Assembly (NCBI GenBank): GCA_030141605.1
Contig: JAQGDQ010000618.1
Span: forward strand, 62,001 to 126,000
DNA length: 64,000 nt
DNA from: Tubiluchus corallicola
Lineage: Eukaryota > Priapulida > Priapulimorpha > Priapulimorphida > Tubiluchidae
Direction: 5' to 3'
This document shows positions 23,670-33,994 of the stretch, piece by piece; within the stretch, counting starts at the first letter, position 1; every line of letters starts with the position of its first letter. The position numbers and the translations under genes were made by a program. The notes under the pieces are model-generated. The model did not search any database, was not told the DNA's origin, and saw nothing but the letters and a program-made list of their open reading frames with translations.

Positions 23670-25693
23670 ATCCTTCCTAGGAAAAGGATGATTGGTTGAT
23701 GTTTTAGTGGCTTCTCTTTTTTTGCAGAAAAAATCTCTAATAAATTTGATGTGGGGTTGTTTCAAGCACACTGCCACCAGTCTTAAGAATGCTTATGTTA
23801 CTACTCTTGTAAGTACGAATTTACTTTTTCATTAAGCTACGTTAGCACGAGTTTAATCGTCAACGTACATTGCAATTCCCGATAATTCTATCTTTAATTG
23901 CTTTCTGAAAATCTCGAGTATGTATAATTGCCATTTAATTTTTGTATATCTTAAAGAGAAAAAGATACTGTAAACCTTGTACTAAATATTTTTGATTTTT
24001 TCCATGAGTTCAACTCTGTTGTGGCTTTACTGTTGTATATAAATGTATGAAGTGCAATGCATAACTACTTGTGGTGTGTTAGTAGGTAGCACTATTACCT
24101 ACATGATTATTGTTAATTACATACGTTTACATAGCACTTACATCTAAATAAGCTGCACAACTGCTATACTGTAGTAGTCTCTTACGCATTAGTTGTGCAT
24201 TTATATAAAAGCGGGCTGAGTAACTGCTTGTGGTGTGTTAAACAATACATGCTTTATATAAATATGAAAGAACGTGTGTTTTCTGTGGAATTTTTAACAC
24301 TGAGCTGCTAAAATCTTGCACCCCTCTAGACTTGGCATACTTGACAGCAGCCGTAAGTCCTTGTTTAACGATGCTAATGTGTTCAACCAAAATGCGACAA
24401 AACTTCCATAGAAAATAATGTAAAAGAATTGAGACATGTTCCAGAGGCAAAAATTAATGCTGCTTAAAACACATATAAATTAAACCTTTTTATGAGTCTC
24501 ATATTTCTAGTGATTAATTGTTTCCTGTTTGCTTGAAGCTACATAACTTTCTTACCAATAGCTAGCAGACTTGCTGGCAGTTTTTCTTTCATTAACCTTG
24601 CAGCCCTACATATAGGCAGTTAGCAATTAAACACTGCATAATTAAAACATCAAAGCGTCTTTGAGAAAGTTTCACTAGTACTATAATCTGGTTACCATAG
24701 CAGCAGGTTGCAGAAAGAATTCCTCGGCAGCATATAAACTGCAAACTGATCTCACGTGATACCAATGGCTAGCATTTAGTAGTACATATTGAGTCGTTAA
24801 GCAAAAAACGTAGAATGATTGTACTGTTTTACATTAGTGGTACATCATTAAAACAAAATAATACAATATGTACTGTATTAATGCTTCAAAATTAGGTAAA
24901 ATAGTTGTAAATCAAAATAAAAATAGCTTTCAGCAAAGTAAAAAAAAATCATCTTTAAAACGAAACGTCGCCAAACTGGGAGTCGTTAAGTAAACACTTG
25001 GTTGGCATCCTTCTGTCTCGGATGACAATGGAGTGTGCGCTAAGAGAGTCTGATCCTTGAACGTCTCCAGGGCGCACGCCTGGGCAAGGTATATGGAGAT
25101 CCTGAGTTGCCCAGACAACAGGAACCCCCTGTCTTCCTCCCTGGTGTAGTCCAAAGGAAAGCGGAGCGATACGTTTGGCACCAGGTTGGTTGCAGGAGCT
25201 GCCGGAGTCAATGAGCATGCTGGACTGGTCCGCCTTTGGGGCTCCGCTATTGATTTGGAAGGTTTACTCCTCTACACATAGCCGTTGGGTCACTTGACCT
25301 CCTCCGTCCTCTAGCCGTTGGCTGCTTGTGCAGCTCCTCCGCCTAGTGTTGAGATACAGTGTTGGCATCCCGCAAACCTACAGCACCAAGTATTCCTAGG
25401 CGGTCACCCATCCAAGTACTCTGCTTAACTTCGGTGATCAGACGAGAACCGGTGTTTTCAACGTGAACACTTACTGTATGTGTAAACCAGAAACAATCAA
25501 CAGAAATTGTCAGTTTTTACTATTGATTTCTGACTTATTATTTTTGCAGGGCACTGACCCAGACATGAAGGACTACATCTGGGTGACCAGTAGCGGATTA
25601 AATATTCACGGTGTTCTGAACTTGCCGCCTGTCCCGCAACAGTCTGCCCAACATGACCACTGGTCACTCAAGGCAGATCTTAGTTTCGTGTAA
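11302..25693 (+). CDS. Charged nuclear-type protein with C-terminal CCR4/Angel-like EEP domain, probable pseudonuclease
   Basis: Eight phase-matched GT-AG exons are 11302-11405, 12791-12899, 14218-16063, 16975-17090, 19078-19263, 22976-23161, 23728-23808 and 25550-25693. They encode a predicted 923 residues. Residues 1-190 are Ser/Arg/Lys-rich with AT-hook-like GRP/RGR motifs (RGRGKKP, GGRPSRR). Residues ~190-610 are strongly acidic and low-complexity, with a VEISDEEEEE stretch. Residues ~630-923 follow the CCR4/nocturnin/Angel EEP fold in order: DIICLQE (E665), DGGLAVFFK, VANVH (N770, H772), MILCGNF, DYIW (D884) and HDHW (D912, H913). Family enzymes are Mg-dependent 3'-5' poly(A) deadenylases. 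Here the canonical aspartate and asparagine of the ADLNS/GDFNS motif are N811 and A813, and the first-strand YNVL asparagine reads SFDVN. Reduced or lost catalysis is therefore inferred. Nuclear or chromatin location is inferred from the basic/AT-hook part. The start is the first ATG after a TA-rich leader and gives a 34-codon first exon. Confidence 0.85.
12124..12538. mobile_element. MITE, CAGGGTTCCCAC family, full copy
   Basis: The element begins caggggtcaggaaaaa and ends tgtgggaaccctg. Repeated words gtcagggaaa and catgaaaa fill the interior. The flanks share taataa. It is the opposite orientation of 48676-49130 and of the fragment at 1-107. It lies in intron 1 of the EEP gene. A minus-strand open frame (12386-12649) crossing it is not considered coding. 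Confidence 0.7.
16381..16836. repeat. 154-bp tandem repeat, 3 copies
   Basis: Copies begin at about 16381, 16535 and 16689, each starting tcaggctgtaattt and including gccttgatcatgtggcta and ttgctccagtaataactg. The array lies in the EEP gene intron between 16063 and 16975. The copies are over 90 percent identical by eye, which suggests recent duplication. Confidence 0.92.
17591..18950. mobile_element. hAT-like MITE copy with internal 57-bp satellite expansion
   Basis: The segment 17591-18050 is homologous to the MITE at 10538-10972, sharing gaagtcattactttatttga and gactgattgaacca. It begins gtggcgtagccaaat. Its far end has been amplified: about 13 tandem 57-bp units (18018-18760), each containing gaacctggctacgcccct, then about 4 shorter 49-bp units, before a final degenerate terminus near 18950. 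No clean target duplication is seen. It lies in the EEP intron between exons 4 and 5. Confidence 0.75.
18018..18945. repeat. 57-bp (then 49-bp) minisatellite
   Basis: Because 57 is divisible by three, long open frames run through the array (18006-18785 and 18490-18834), with translated strings such as RTWLRPCHS. They lack a start context or gene structure and are repeat artefacts. The unit alternates between aacttaagaacc and aactttagaacc variants, and cagcgcc and cagcacc variants, which gives higher-order variation. Confidence 0.95.
19300..19465. repeat. Short imperfect tandem repeat (gatgatactacacggcatgataagtg)
   Basis: About five imperfect copies of a unit near 25-50 bases contain cacggcatgataagtga. 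It directly follows the donor of exon 5 of the EEP gene. Confidence 0.7.
19805..20800. repeat. 82-bp minisatellite, about 12 copies
   Basis: The unit contains cccacaacagccaaacacca, gttgctggagctgtgagcgc and gtgaagcaaacagtact, with a period of 82 bases. Units alternate between variants (cgtacccacaac / cgtgcccagaac), so part of the array is a 164-bp dimer. Many short overlapping open frames on both strands are artefacts. It is intronic in the EEP gene. Confidence 0.95.
20940..21480. other. AT-rich segment, possible degraded transposon with TCGATT-rich ends
   Basis: Both ends carry repeated atcgatt/aatcgat words (20953-21010 and 21410-21460), and the right end rc begins TAGAAGCGGGAC. The pattern resembles an old hAT-type element, but no target duplication was found. 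Confidence 0.3.
21480..21840. repeat. ~55-bp imperfect tandem repeat
   Basis: About six imperfect copies combine cttatgatacagtgtga, cggtgatgtgtcatacag and ataaacgaagcaa. It lies in the EEP intron between exons 5 and 6. Confidence 0.8.
22800..22945 (+). mobile_element. Retroposon 3'-end-like repeat, pair with 61870-61910
   Basis: The sequence ggtcttttcgccaccctgtc followed by an AT-rich tail with agagacaaataaa recurs in reverse complement at about 61780-61910. The shared tail and AATAAA-like word suggest copies of one LINE or SINE 3' end. The family was not identified. Confidence 0.45.
23389..23668 (+). mobile_element. tRNA-derived SINE with (TTA)n tail
   Basis: The 5' end resembles a tRNA: ggtttagtctagtggtaatg (A-box region), then gtgagttcgaacca (B box) about 40 bases later. 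A ~190-base unrelated body follows, ending in gccaactttaaataaag and about nine TTA units. This is the standard SINE layout of tRNA head, body and LINE-like tail. The words ttacat near both ends may be a target-site duplication. It sits in the 566-bp intron between EEP exons 6 and 7 and makes up half of it. Confidence 0.85.
24945..25466 (-). mobile_element. 5S rRNA-derived SINE (SINE3-like)
   Basis: The minus-strand head at 25377-25466 is recognisable 5S rRNA. It has ctcgtctgatcaccgaagtt, aagcag, then gtacttggatgggtgaccgc and gtgctgtaggt, so the pol III internal promoter elements (A box, C box) are present. About 14 bases of a central helix/loop are missing. A ~420-base GC-richer body continues, ending near 24945 in an A/T-rich tail. 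A 5S head fused to an unrelated body is the SINE3 design. It lies in the last EEP intron, antisense to the gene. Open frames in the body are not taken as genes. Confidence 0.8.
25377..25466 (-). pseudogene. 5S rRNA-like sequence with internal deletion (SINE head)
   Basis: The segment covers the 5S region from the conserved CTCGTCTGATC to the 3' GTGCTGTAGG. The missing loop between AAGCAG and AGTACTTGG, and the fused downstream body, argue against a functional 5S gene. Confidence 0.75.
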
Positions 25694-26330
25694 GCCGGCG
25701 GCCATCTGTGGGTTGACCGTTGACCCGTCTGTACAGCCTTTGGTTTGTTGAGTTTACAACATTTGCGTCGTTCGTATCTTGTTAGATGACTTGACACTTT
25801 GTGTGTTAACTAGTTTATAGCTTTAGTGTCAGTGGTGTGTATACTGCAAGTTCCAAGTGAATTTTTATAAACGAGTTAGGACGAAGTAATGTGAAACGTA
25901 CCATTTATTCAGGCCACATAATTGAGAGTGGAAGTCCAGAATGCTTGACCGTTCTGCTATGGTTTTCATACCATTCTACTGTCATTTACTTGTAGATATC
26001 GTAGTCATTGTTTCCTGCGAGGACATTTGTATTTACAATGTCTAATGAAATATGTTCCAGAAAATTCTCCAAATACTTTACATTTGGTCGAAAATTCACC
26101 GTTTTTCCAAAAGACTGGTTTTGTACAGCACATTTTACAGCATTTTCATTTCAGTATTTTTTATACTATAATAATTTGTCAATGAATTATTTTGTTTCAG
26201 TAATTGCACTGAACGTGAATTTATTAGTATATTTTTTCTTTCACCTAAAGTCTATTTAAGTGCGTTAGTACTTACTGCTTATGTATTATAATTCAGTGGT
26301 GTCATCTATGGGTCTTTTCTGTCAGAAATT

Positions 26331-26336
26331 AATAAA
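26331..26336 (+). terminator. Polyadenylation signal AATAAA, EEP gene
   Basis: This is the first canonical AATAAA seen after the stop codon at 25693, giving a 3' UTR of about 650 bases. It is followed by T- and G-containing sequence (tagattgttaac). It is plausible but untested. Confidence 0.5.
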
Positions 26337-26731
26337 TCAGTAGATTGTTAACAAACTGGTTTCGAAATCTTTCTAATCTTTGGGAAATTTCTAGACTTTG
26401 GTTTATGTGACTGGTAAATTTTGACGTGACGTCGACACATGAGCAATGAAGTTTGAGATTAGATTGTGCAATCGATTTTAGTAATTTGTCATTTTCATGC
26501 CAGACAGCAACACTTTTGAGAATTGATAAGCAAAGCGTGTGCCTGAGGGAAGTTTATAGCTTTGGTAAATTACCGTCTCCTTAATCTGATTTTGCCGTCA
26601 ATTAATGTTTGCATAAATCACCTTTAGTAATATTTATCTCATCTGTAATTTTTTGTAGAGTTCATTCGTGTTACATGTGTCTTGAAAAGATCAATTTGCT
26701 TTTCGCATGTGGCAGGATATCAGCCAGCATT

Positions 26732-27190
26732 TACCGTATTTTCCCGTGTATAAGAGACCCTTGTGTATAAGAGACCCCTTCAATTTTTAGGCAAAAATTC
26801 TGGAAAAAAGTTTTTTCAGACGGACATTTTTAGAGGGTAGAGTACAACTTTTTTCAACTCAGTGCGGTACTGAAAACAAAATAAAACCAGTTAATGTGTT
26901 GTAGAAAAAGAGTACTGGTATATATTAAAGTGCGTACCTGCAAACCTGTAACAGGAAAAGAGAAAACGAGGAGATAATGCCTGTGTCACGATGCTTGTAT
27001 TGCTTACAACCGCTTCATAGTCGAACGCGACACGCAAAACAGTTGTAGAGCACTTATTTCTTTAAAATCATTAGTGTCACAATTTATGCATCTTATTGAA
27101 AAGACTTACTCCCATGTATAAGAGACCCCTGATTTTTAAAGTGAAAATTCTGAGCAAAAAAGGGTCTCTTATACACGGGAAAATACGGTA
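26732..27190. mobile_element. Mariner/pogo-like MITE with perfect 29-bp inverted repeats
   Basis: The left end taccgtattttcccgtgtat continues aagagaccc and is matched exactly by the right end read in reverse complement (27162-27190). If the terminal TA is the target duplication, the element is 26734-27188, as expected for the Tc1/mariner group. Extra copies of gtataagagacccc lie just inside each end. No transposase remains. Confidence 0.88.
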
Positions 27191-27412
27191 AGTAGCTTTT
27201 TCTTTTGGGCGTGTATTATTTTAGTGCATAAAAGATTTTCACCTGCACTTGTACCTTGTACCTTGACACCTACAGTATCTTGTACTTAAATATCCGTCTG
27301 TCTCCCTACGGCAAGAGTTAAAGGAAAAGACACGTCCTCTAGGAGGCTAAGCTTATTTCAACTTTTGCAAAAAATGTTAGACGGATTTAGTAATGAAATG
27401 CATTTTATTTTA

Positions 27413-27730
27413 GTTAAATTAGAATAATATAAGCACCTCATGTAATTAGTAAAATCACTTTAAAGTTGTGATCACTTCACACTTGAAATCCACTTAATTT
27501 TAATAGATTAAAATAATATAAGCGCCTCATGTAATTAGTAAAATCACTTTAAAGTTGCGATCACTTCACACTTAAAAAATCAACTTAATTTTAATAGATT
27601 AAAATAATATAAGCACCTCATGTAATTAGTAAAATCACTTTAAAGTTGTGATCACTTCACACTTGAAATCCACTTAATTTTAATAGATTAAAATAATATA
27701 AGCGCCTCGTAAAACTAGTAAAAACACTCT
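27413..27730. repeat. ~89-bp tandem repeat, about 3.5 copies
   Basis: The unit contains aaaatcactttaaagttgtg, atcacttcacacttgaaatc and ttaattttaatagattaaaa. Copies are nearly identical. Confidence 0.9.
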
Positions 27731-28071
27731 TTTGCGCTCCCATTTTCAATGCCTGTTATTCTTCCAATGACGTCATTCGTCTTGAAGAGAAGTAGTGCAC
27801 TAACAATCTTCATCAAAAGTATAAAAGTTTTTACAAAAAAATAGATAGCTGATTCTGCAATACTGTTGCGTGAACGATAGGTAAACTGCAGAAGTCCGTT
27901 TAGCAGTCAGTCAGTTTAGCAGCGTGCGGTTCAGGAAAGCCACGACGCGCTTACAAGAAATCACCAGGTCTCCCAGTTACGTCATGAGTTTCAACTGAAT
28001 GGTGGCACACATCAACACCTCAAAAATTTCTATTCAGAAGCTGTATGTTTTAAAGTTATGCTTTACAGGCA

Positions 28072-28500
28072 GTTGTTTAAGAGATAGCATTGAAATAAAC
28101 CCAGCATGCTAAAGGACTTGTCCTTTTCTTTAACACACCAGAAACAGTTTAAGAGATGACATTGAAATAAACTCAGCATGCTAAATGACTTATCCTTTTC
28201 TTTAACACACCACAAACAGTTTAAGAGATGACATTGAAATAAACTCAGCATGCTAAATGACTTATCCTTTTCTTTAACACACCACAAACAGTTTGAGAGA
28301 TAACATTGAAATAAACTCAGCATGCTAAATGGCTTGTCCTTTTCTTTAACACACCACAAACAGTTTAAGAGATAACATTGAAATAAACCCAGCATGCTAA
28401 ATGACTTGTCCTTTTCTTTAACACACTACAAACAGTTTAAGAGATAACATTGAAATAAACCCAGCATGCTAAATGACTTGTCTTTTTCTTTAACACGTCC
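28072..28500. repeat. 72-bp minisatellite, 6 copies
   Basis: The unit contains gtttaagagataacattgaa, ataaacccagcatgctaaat and cttttctttaacacaccac. The 72-base period keeps a minus-strand frame open (28063-28395, repeated LFQCYLLNCLWCVKEKDK), which is an artefact. Confidence 0.95.
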
Positions 28501-30027
28501 TTTTTTACACATCCATATCTCTCCTCCAGAGCAAGAGTTAAGCATCTTCAGCATGTCTCGGTACGGACACTGAACCACTAAGCTCGATCATTTTTAATTA
28601 ACAAATCTTAAAATTTTATCGCCAAAATTTTTTCAACTACATCCGTTCCAAGCATTTTTACAAAAATATCAATACTGGTCATTACGTCAAAAATAGAAGT
28701 ACACAACAAGTGTGTACTCGACTTACTTGAATAAAGTTGTTTAGAATCTCTAGTAATATAAACAGTGCTGTTATGAGTATGTTTACAAAAACATAAGTTC
28801 CCAACAGATATTTTCCTTGACAGGTTTAAAATAAGTTTTTGAAATGTTTGCCAGAAACTGAATGATTGTGTAAATACAGTTGCGTGGACTAAACTAACAT
28901 ATGAGTGTTTTTTTACATAAATTAACATTTTTATGCTGCATATTGTGCATATTGCTGATTTGTTGTGCATTACAATGGAGCAAATTTGGTGAAATTTGTC
29001 AAATTTTGCATTACTGAACTTACCGTAGTTCACGATTGTCAATTTTGCCTGTTATGACATCAGTAACGTAGACATTGTTCTGAAATTTCGCTTTTTCACT
29101 TTTGACATTTTGTTTTCAGCTGTATTGTTTTCGCACAATTTTGTTCAACTGTCGTGTTCATCGTCTGATCATTGCCGAGTGTTGAAAACATTTGTGGCGC
29201 GTTCAGACGTAGAGACTTCACAACTTGTTGCGCGTGTGAACGGCTTGGGAAGTTTCTCCGTCTAAGCGTGCCTTTAGAGCAACGTTAATAATTTTATGAA
29301 TGTTAAGAGTATTTTTTTCTAAATTCAGTAACTTGCCTTTGTGATTCGTGTTGATTTGCTGTAGTCTCTCGGTTCAATAAACTCGCTGCTGTTGTCAGTA
29401 TCATTTTGCTGTTGTATTTATGATAATTCGTTTTTTTCTCATAAAAATGTCTGTAATTGTAACCAGTTGTATTACTGAGTCAATAAAATTTAACGAAAAT
29501 AAAATTTGCAATTTTTGTTTGTTGTGTAATTGTGACGCCATTGCGTAATTGTGTCGTTTCATCCCAAATTAAAAAATTACTTACTAAAAAATAAAAAAAC
29601 TGCTTTATTAACCGTTAATTCCAAAAATAAAAAGGATTATAATAAACCTAATTAATAAACCACATTTTACGCCAACTTTTTTTCTGCTAGACTTCAAAAT
29701 TTTTCTTTCTCTACTTTCCAACACGCGCACACTACAGCATACTCGCTGTTGTCATAGTAACTGGCGTCTCCTATACAAGCCATCAAAGTAACTGGCGTCT
29801 CCTATACAAGCCATCAATTCTGTGATTTAGGCATATTAATTGAAGCTGAATTATTCGCTTCTAATGATTACTGAAGATTGATTTAACTGACGTGACAAAA
29901 GCTGTATATTTCAACTTGACGGTTTGCACCCTAACATGTCAGAAACCTTTATAATTATCAGTTAATGTAGACTAGTGACAACACAAAGTGTAGTTTAAAA
30001 ACTATCGTACATCGTACTGTCACTGTC
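28500..30027. other. Intergenic, no gene recognised
   Basis: The 144-codon minus-strand open frame at 28608-29042 has no recognisable domain and its composition is that of AT-rich non-coding DNA. A 31-base direct duplication (taactggcgtctcctataca) occurs at 29758-29815. I see nothing else. Confidence 0.5.
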
Positions 30028-30035
30028 ATTCAGTC

Positions 30036-31112
30036 CAGAGGCGTAGCTAAGGGGGGGTGAAAGGGACAATCGTCCCGGGGAGCAAAGGTGAGAGGCTGGA
30101 AAATTCTTCTAAAGTTTAATGAATGTTAATTATTACTGATCCAGCATTAGCAATTAACAAAAGTTTTCAAACTACAACAAAATTGTCAAGTCAAAAGTCA
30201 TCATAGCTGATATAATTGCTACAAACAGTCTAACGAGGAACTACTGGCGCGTGGCTTAGCAAATCGATAATTTTGAGAGAAACATTGACCTTTTTTCTAA
30301 ATGCCGATTGTTTTACTGTGAAAACCTGTACTGTTTTGTACCTTTCATAATTGTTGCACTTGTTTTAATGCTCGATCTAAGTCTTTAAGGGCTGTCGTGT
30401 TTTCGAGCAACTTATGCACAGAAAAGACTTATGCATTATTCTGGTGCAGTAACGTTATTAAAGTGATTCTTAGAAAAAATTCGTTTATCCATATCCCATC
30501 ATGTCGAAAAAAGAGTCAGGCTCACGGTCGGTGGCAAAAACGTGCACAATTTAAAGCTTCAGTGACGAAACAATTGATAAAAACATTAACCTTTTCATAC
30601 CCGTTGTATCCCTTGGGATACGAGAATATTTTCTGCCTTTAAAATTAATAAAATTTTAAAACTGACAGTTATTTGATCTGTTAATGGTTATTTTGATTTA
30701 AACCAATAACAATAGACTGAAAATGGTGATAAAATGGCAAACTAGAAAATCTACATAGCATAATAAACTGCGCAAGGTACAGTACTTTAGAGACGACTTT
30801 GTACAGATCAGGATAGCATGCATACTAAATGTCTTAAATACTTTAAAAAATTATCAGCAGTTGCAAAATGAAGCACATTTTATGCGGAATTGAATCCCAA
30901 TGTATCCTGTGGAATACAGGCTATATTTAGCACGCGGGCACAGGTAGAAAAAAATAATTATTATGTGTAAACAAGATGGACATACTGAACAAAAGTGCCA
31001 AAAGCCAAAAAAATTTTCTTATTAAAAAAATAATTTGGGACTGAAAGGGTTAACAGGGTAGGACGCAAGAATTTTTTTGCCCCTGGGTGACACAACACTT
31101 CCTATGCCACTG
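30036..31112. mobile_element. hAT-type non-autonomous element with perfect 8-bp TSD
   Basis: The ends are cagaggcgtag and, inverted, cagtggcatag. They are flanked by perfect attcagtc copies at 30028-30035 and 31113-31120. At 1077 bp it is larger than a typical MITE, but I find no transposase remnant. The terminal sequence relates it to the CAGNGGCGTAGCTA family at 10538, 17591 and 42983. Confidence 0.9.
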
Positions 31113-31312
31113 ATTCAGTCAAGATGTTTTATGATGTTAAAACTCCCCAGCTAATAAAATCTGAGATCTGGTTGTTGACGCTTTAACAGAAAATTAGCAG
31201 GTTATTTTTTTAATTTCTGCAGTCTTTCCAAAACTCGGCTTCTGCTAAAGTTAATCTATGTTTTTTTTTATATTGAAACTTATTATGCATTTTGTTAACT
31301 ATAATATTTACA

Positions 31313-31745
31313 AGTCTGGATTACCCTGTTGGCTAGTCTAGGCTGCGGCCTGATGCCCTTCAAGTTTGGGGCGCATACTTTGCATTGCTTACTTTAGAAA
31401 ACGAAAGTCTGAAAGTCCCATTTTAAAGTGGCTCTTCATTTGAGATAAAGGGTCTCTGTTTGAAGCCCTTTGTTTGAGATATTCGAGACGAGTTCGAGCA
31501 AATTAAAGAGTGGCTTCGTCTGAAGGGGCCCCATAATTTCATTATTAGCCTAAGGGCCCCAAAAGGTCACAATCTGGTATTTAGTGTTGTCATTCTTGTG
31601 TTTAATGAAGAAGTGTGAATTGTAGAATTTATCATTCTTCGCTTCACTACTTCCATATATAATCGTAATTGAAGATGATGGGATGGACTTGACAAGTGGA
31701 GCAGTAACCCAATTCTTAATCCGGCCCTCGCCCTTACTGTACATC
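31313..31745. mobile_element. Degenerate repeat with GGGCCCC/CCGGATTA words
   Basis: The phrase ccccataatttcatta next to tctgaaggg recurs at 35785-35825, and the inverted right end (gggccggattaag) resembles gggctggattaag at 40069. It is probably an old hAT-like element; boundaries are uncertain. Confidence 0.35.
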
Positions 31746-33115
31746 AAGTTTTCCAGCGATCCTCTTATCTACGGAACTCGCTACCAGGAAATTGCTTCCC
31801 TGTGATCTATAACCTCAGCCACATAAGGGAAAGTGATAACAATGTGCACTTCCTATCGCTAACAAATTACTGATAAAAATTCTATTTTGAACACAGTTGA
31901 GAACAACGAATTCTCCAATAAGATTACGTTGTGCTTATACAGTTTAGCTCTCTACAAGCTGGGATCCAGCATTTAACTCCTACTAACGTCAAATGATTGT
32001 GACAGAACCGAAAGTCTGCTTAGATATCAAGACTGATCAACGATGAATCTGTTGAACACACTTGAATGCTTCGTTCACTTTGTCAGATGCCCGGAAGGGG
32101 CGTATCAATACTTTACTGCACCCTAGGTTAATAGTTCTGTCCCGCCCATCTCGGGAAAATATTATTTATGTAATGAGCACAATAAACAATTACTTGTGGT
32201 GTATTAGAAACACTATTACTCTAGTTTCTACGTGAATATTATTATTAGATTACACGTACTTGCATGGCATTTATATTCAAGGAAGCTACGCAACTGCTTG
32301 TTGTGTAATAACTTACACCTGTTCATTATGTGGCACTTATATAAAAGCTGCCTCAGTAATTGCCTGTGGTGTGTTATAAAATGCGCCCTTTACATGAGTA
32401 TGAAAGTATACATATTTTCCAAGTAGAATTTTTTCTAAATTGTGACACTTCTCGAACTTTGGCGCCCTAGGCTACAGCCTAGTCAAGCTAGTCTATTGGT
32501 TAAAACGTCCCTGACTGAGGGGGTAAGATTCAAACAGATAAAATTGCACAGAAAAACTTTTTCTCGGCATTTACTAACCTTTCCATTTTCTAATCAAACC
32601 CGACGCTGCTAAACTTTTGTTAGCCAATACACACCATCGCTACTAATCAGCTTTATTTATTCATTAAATAAAAAGTAGTACTTCTGCCGGCATGAAAAAC
32701 ATTTTAGTAATTTATTATTATATACGCCTACAGTAATACATCTGTATAGCAGTAATAAAACACGAAATAAAACATGGCATACTGAAACAAGGAATTAATC
32801 AAATGTAGGTGCATATGGCCTATATATAAAAGCAAACTTTGTATCAAAAGCATTTTATTATATTTGAAATATGTGGGAAATTTCAAGATTACCCACACCT
32901 ATCTCTGCACCTCTATTTGTCTTTGGCTAACTCTATTTTTCTCTTTCCCTCTCTCAGTTTCTTCCTGCCTCTCCAGCTGCCCCTTCTATTATTTGTTCTC
33001 CTTGCTCTTCCCCTTTACTCTCTCCCCCTTTCCTGCTACCTTCCCTCCCTATTTATTCTTGTGTTCATTCTTCCATATCTCCCTTCGCCCACCTAAATCT
33101 CTCTCCTTACTTTTT
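31746..33115. other. Intergenic, no gene recognised
   Basis: No coding exon or clear element was recognised. Several phrases (acttgtggtgt-tta; ataaaagctg) resemble ones at 24060-24250, which hints at another diverged dispersed repeat. Confidence 0.45.
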
Positions 33116-33119
33116 TCTC

Positions 33120-33120
33120 T

Positions 33121-33173
<53 letters not shown>

Positions 33174-33202
33174 TCCCCCATCTCTCTCTCTCTTCCCCCT
33201 CC

Positions 33203-33235
<33 letters not shown>

Positions 33236-33246
33236 CCCTCTCTCTC

Positions 33247-33282
<36 letters not shown>

Positions 33283-33290
33283 TACCCTCA
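33120..33290. repeat. (TC)n microsatellite
   Basis: This is interrupted CT dinucleotide sequence with C-rich breaks. Ser/Leu-rich and Arg/Glu-rich open frames over it (32864-33472 plus, 33049-33375 minus) are artefacts. Confidence 0.97.
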
Positions 33291-33776
33291 TTCTCCACTC
33301 TTCCTCACCACTCTTTTTCTGCTGTTGCCGCCCCTTTTCCACTCCTTGTCTCCTCCCAATACTTCTTCCTTCCACTTTCGCTCCTCGCTACATAAAGTGG
33401 CAGTTTTACAAAATCATCTGCGCTGTTTTATTCTCCGAGTGCTTCTCACCCTTCAAGAGCACCAATCTATAAACCATTGTCACGTGACCAAAACAGTATT
33501 CAGATCAATACATGAATGCCGGGAAATTCCTTCCAGGTGCTGCAGCTGGGAATTTACCAACGAGCTTCATCATGCGATTTTGTTAAACCGCTTTATAACG
33601 TTCTGATGTATACATGACAAACAATGCCCTAGCTGAGAGCACGTGTAATCTTACCCATTAATCTATATGTACTAGCTGTGCTGACACAGCTTACATATCC
33701 CATAACTATAGGTTTTATAAGTAGTATAAATTCCCCATTTAAAACCTGATTACATAGAGAACAATCACTCCTGTCC

Positions 33777-33970
33777 AGGGACGGATTTTCCCATAGGCTA
33801 GTGCAGGCTGCAGCAATAGGAGTTTTCACAAACGTTGGGAACCGCAATCATTGCTCACATTTAACAAAAAATGTGTTTTTTATCAAGGCTGTGTTGAAAT
33901 ATCTGCTGATTTAATTTGCAATAAATAGTAAAATAGTGGTAATTCTTAAATAATATTTTATTGACAAAAC
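33777..33970. mobile_element. Dispersed repeat fragment, pair with 60560-60715
   Basis: It starts cagggacggattttccc, a hAT-like terminus, and shares a stretch around gttgaaat and atttgcaataaat with 60630-60690. The right boundary is unclear. Confidence 0.4.
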
Positions 33971-33994
33971 CCGCAAAAGAATTTTGCGCATAAA

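Noticed and set aside
24930-25218. Two minus-strand frames of 87-93 codons
   Set aside because: They lie in the body of the 5S-derived SINE and show no protein similarity I recognise.
25377-25466. Functional 5S rRNA gene
   Set aside because: A conserved helix/loop of about 14 bases is missing and the sequence continues into a SINE body.
28063-28395. 110-codon minus-strand frame rich in LWCVKEKDK
   Set aside because: It is a translation of the 72-bp array.
28608-29042. 144-codon minus-strand frame
   Set aside because: No domain, no splice partners and AT-rich composition; the repeated ATTTGC/TTGTGCAT words look non-coding.
33049-33375. Arg/Glu-rich minus-strand and Ser/Leu-rich plus-strand frames
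   Set aside because: They come from the (TC)n microsatellite; the same applies at 53733-54250.
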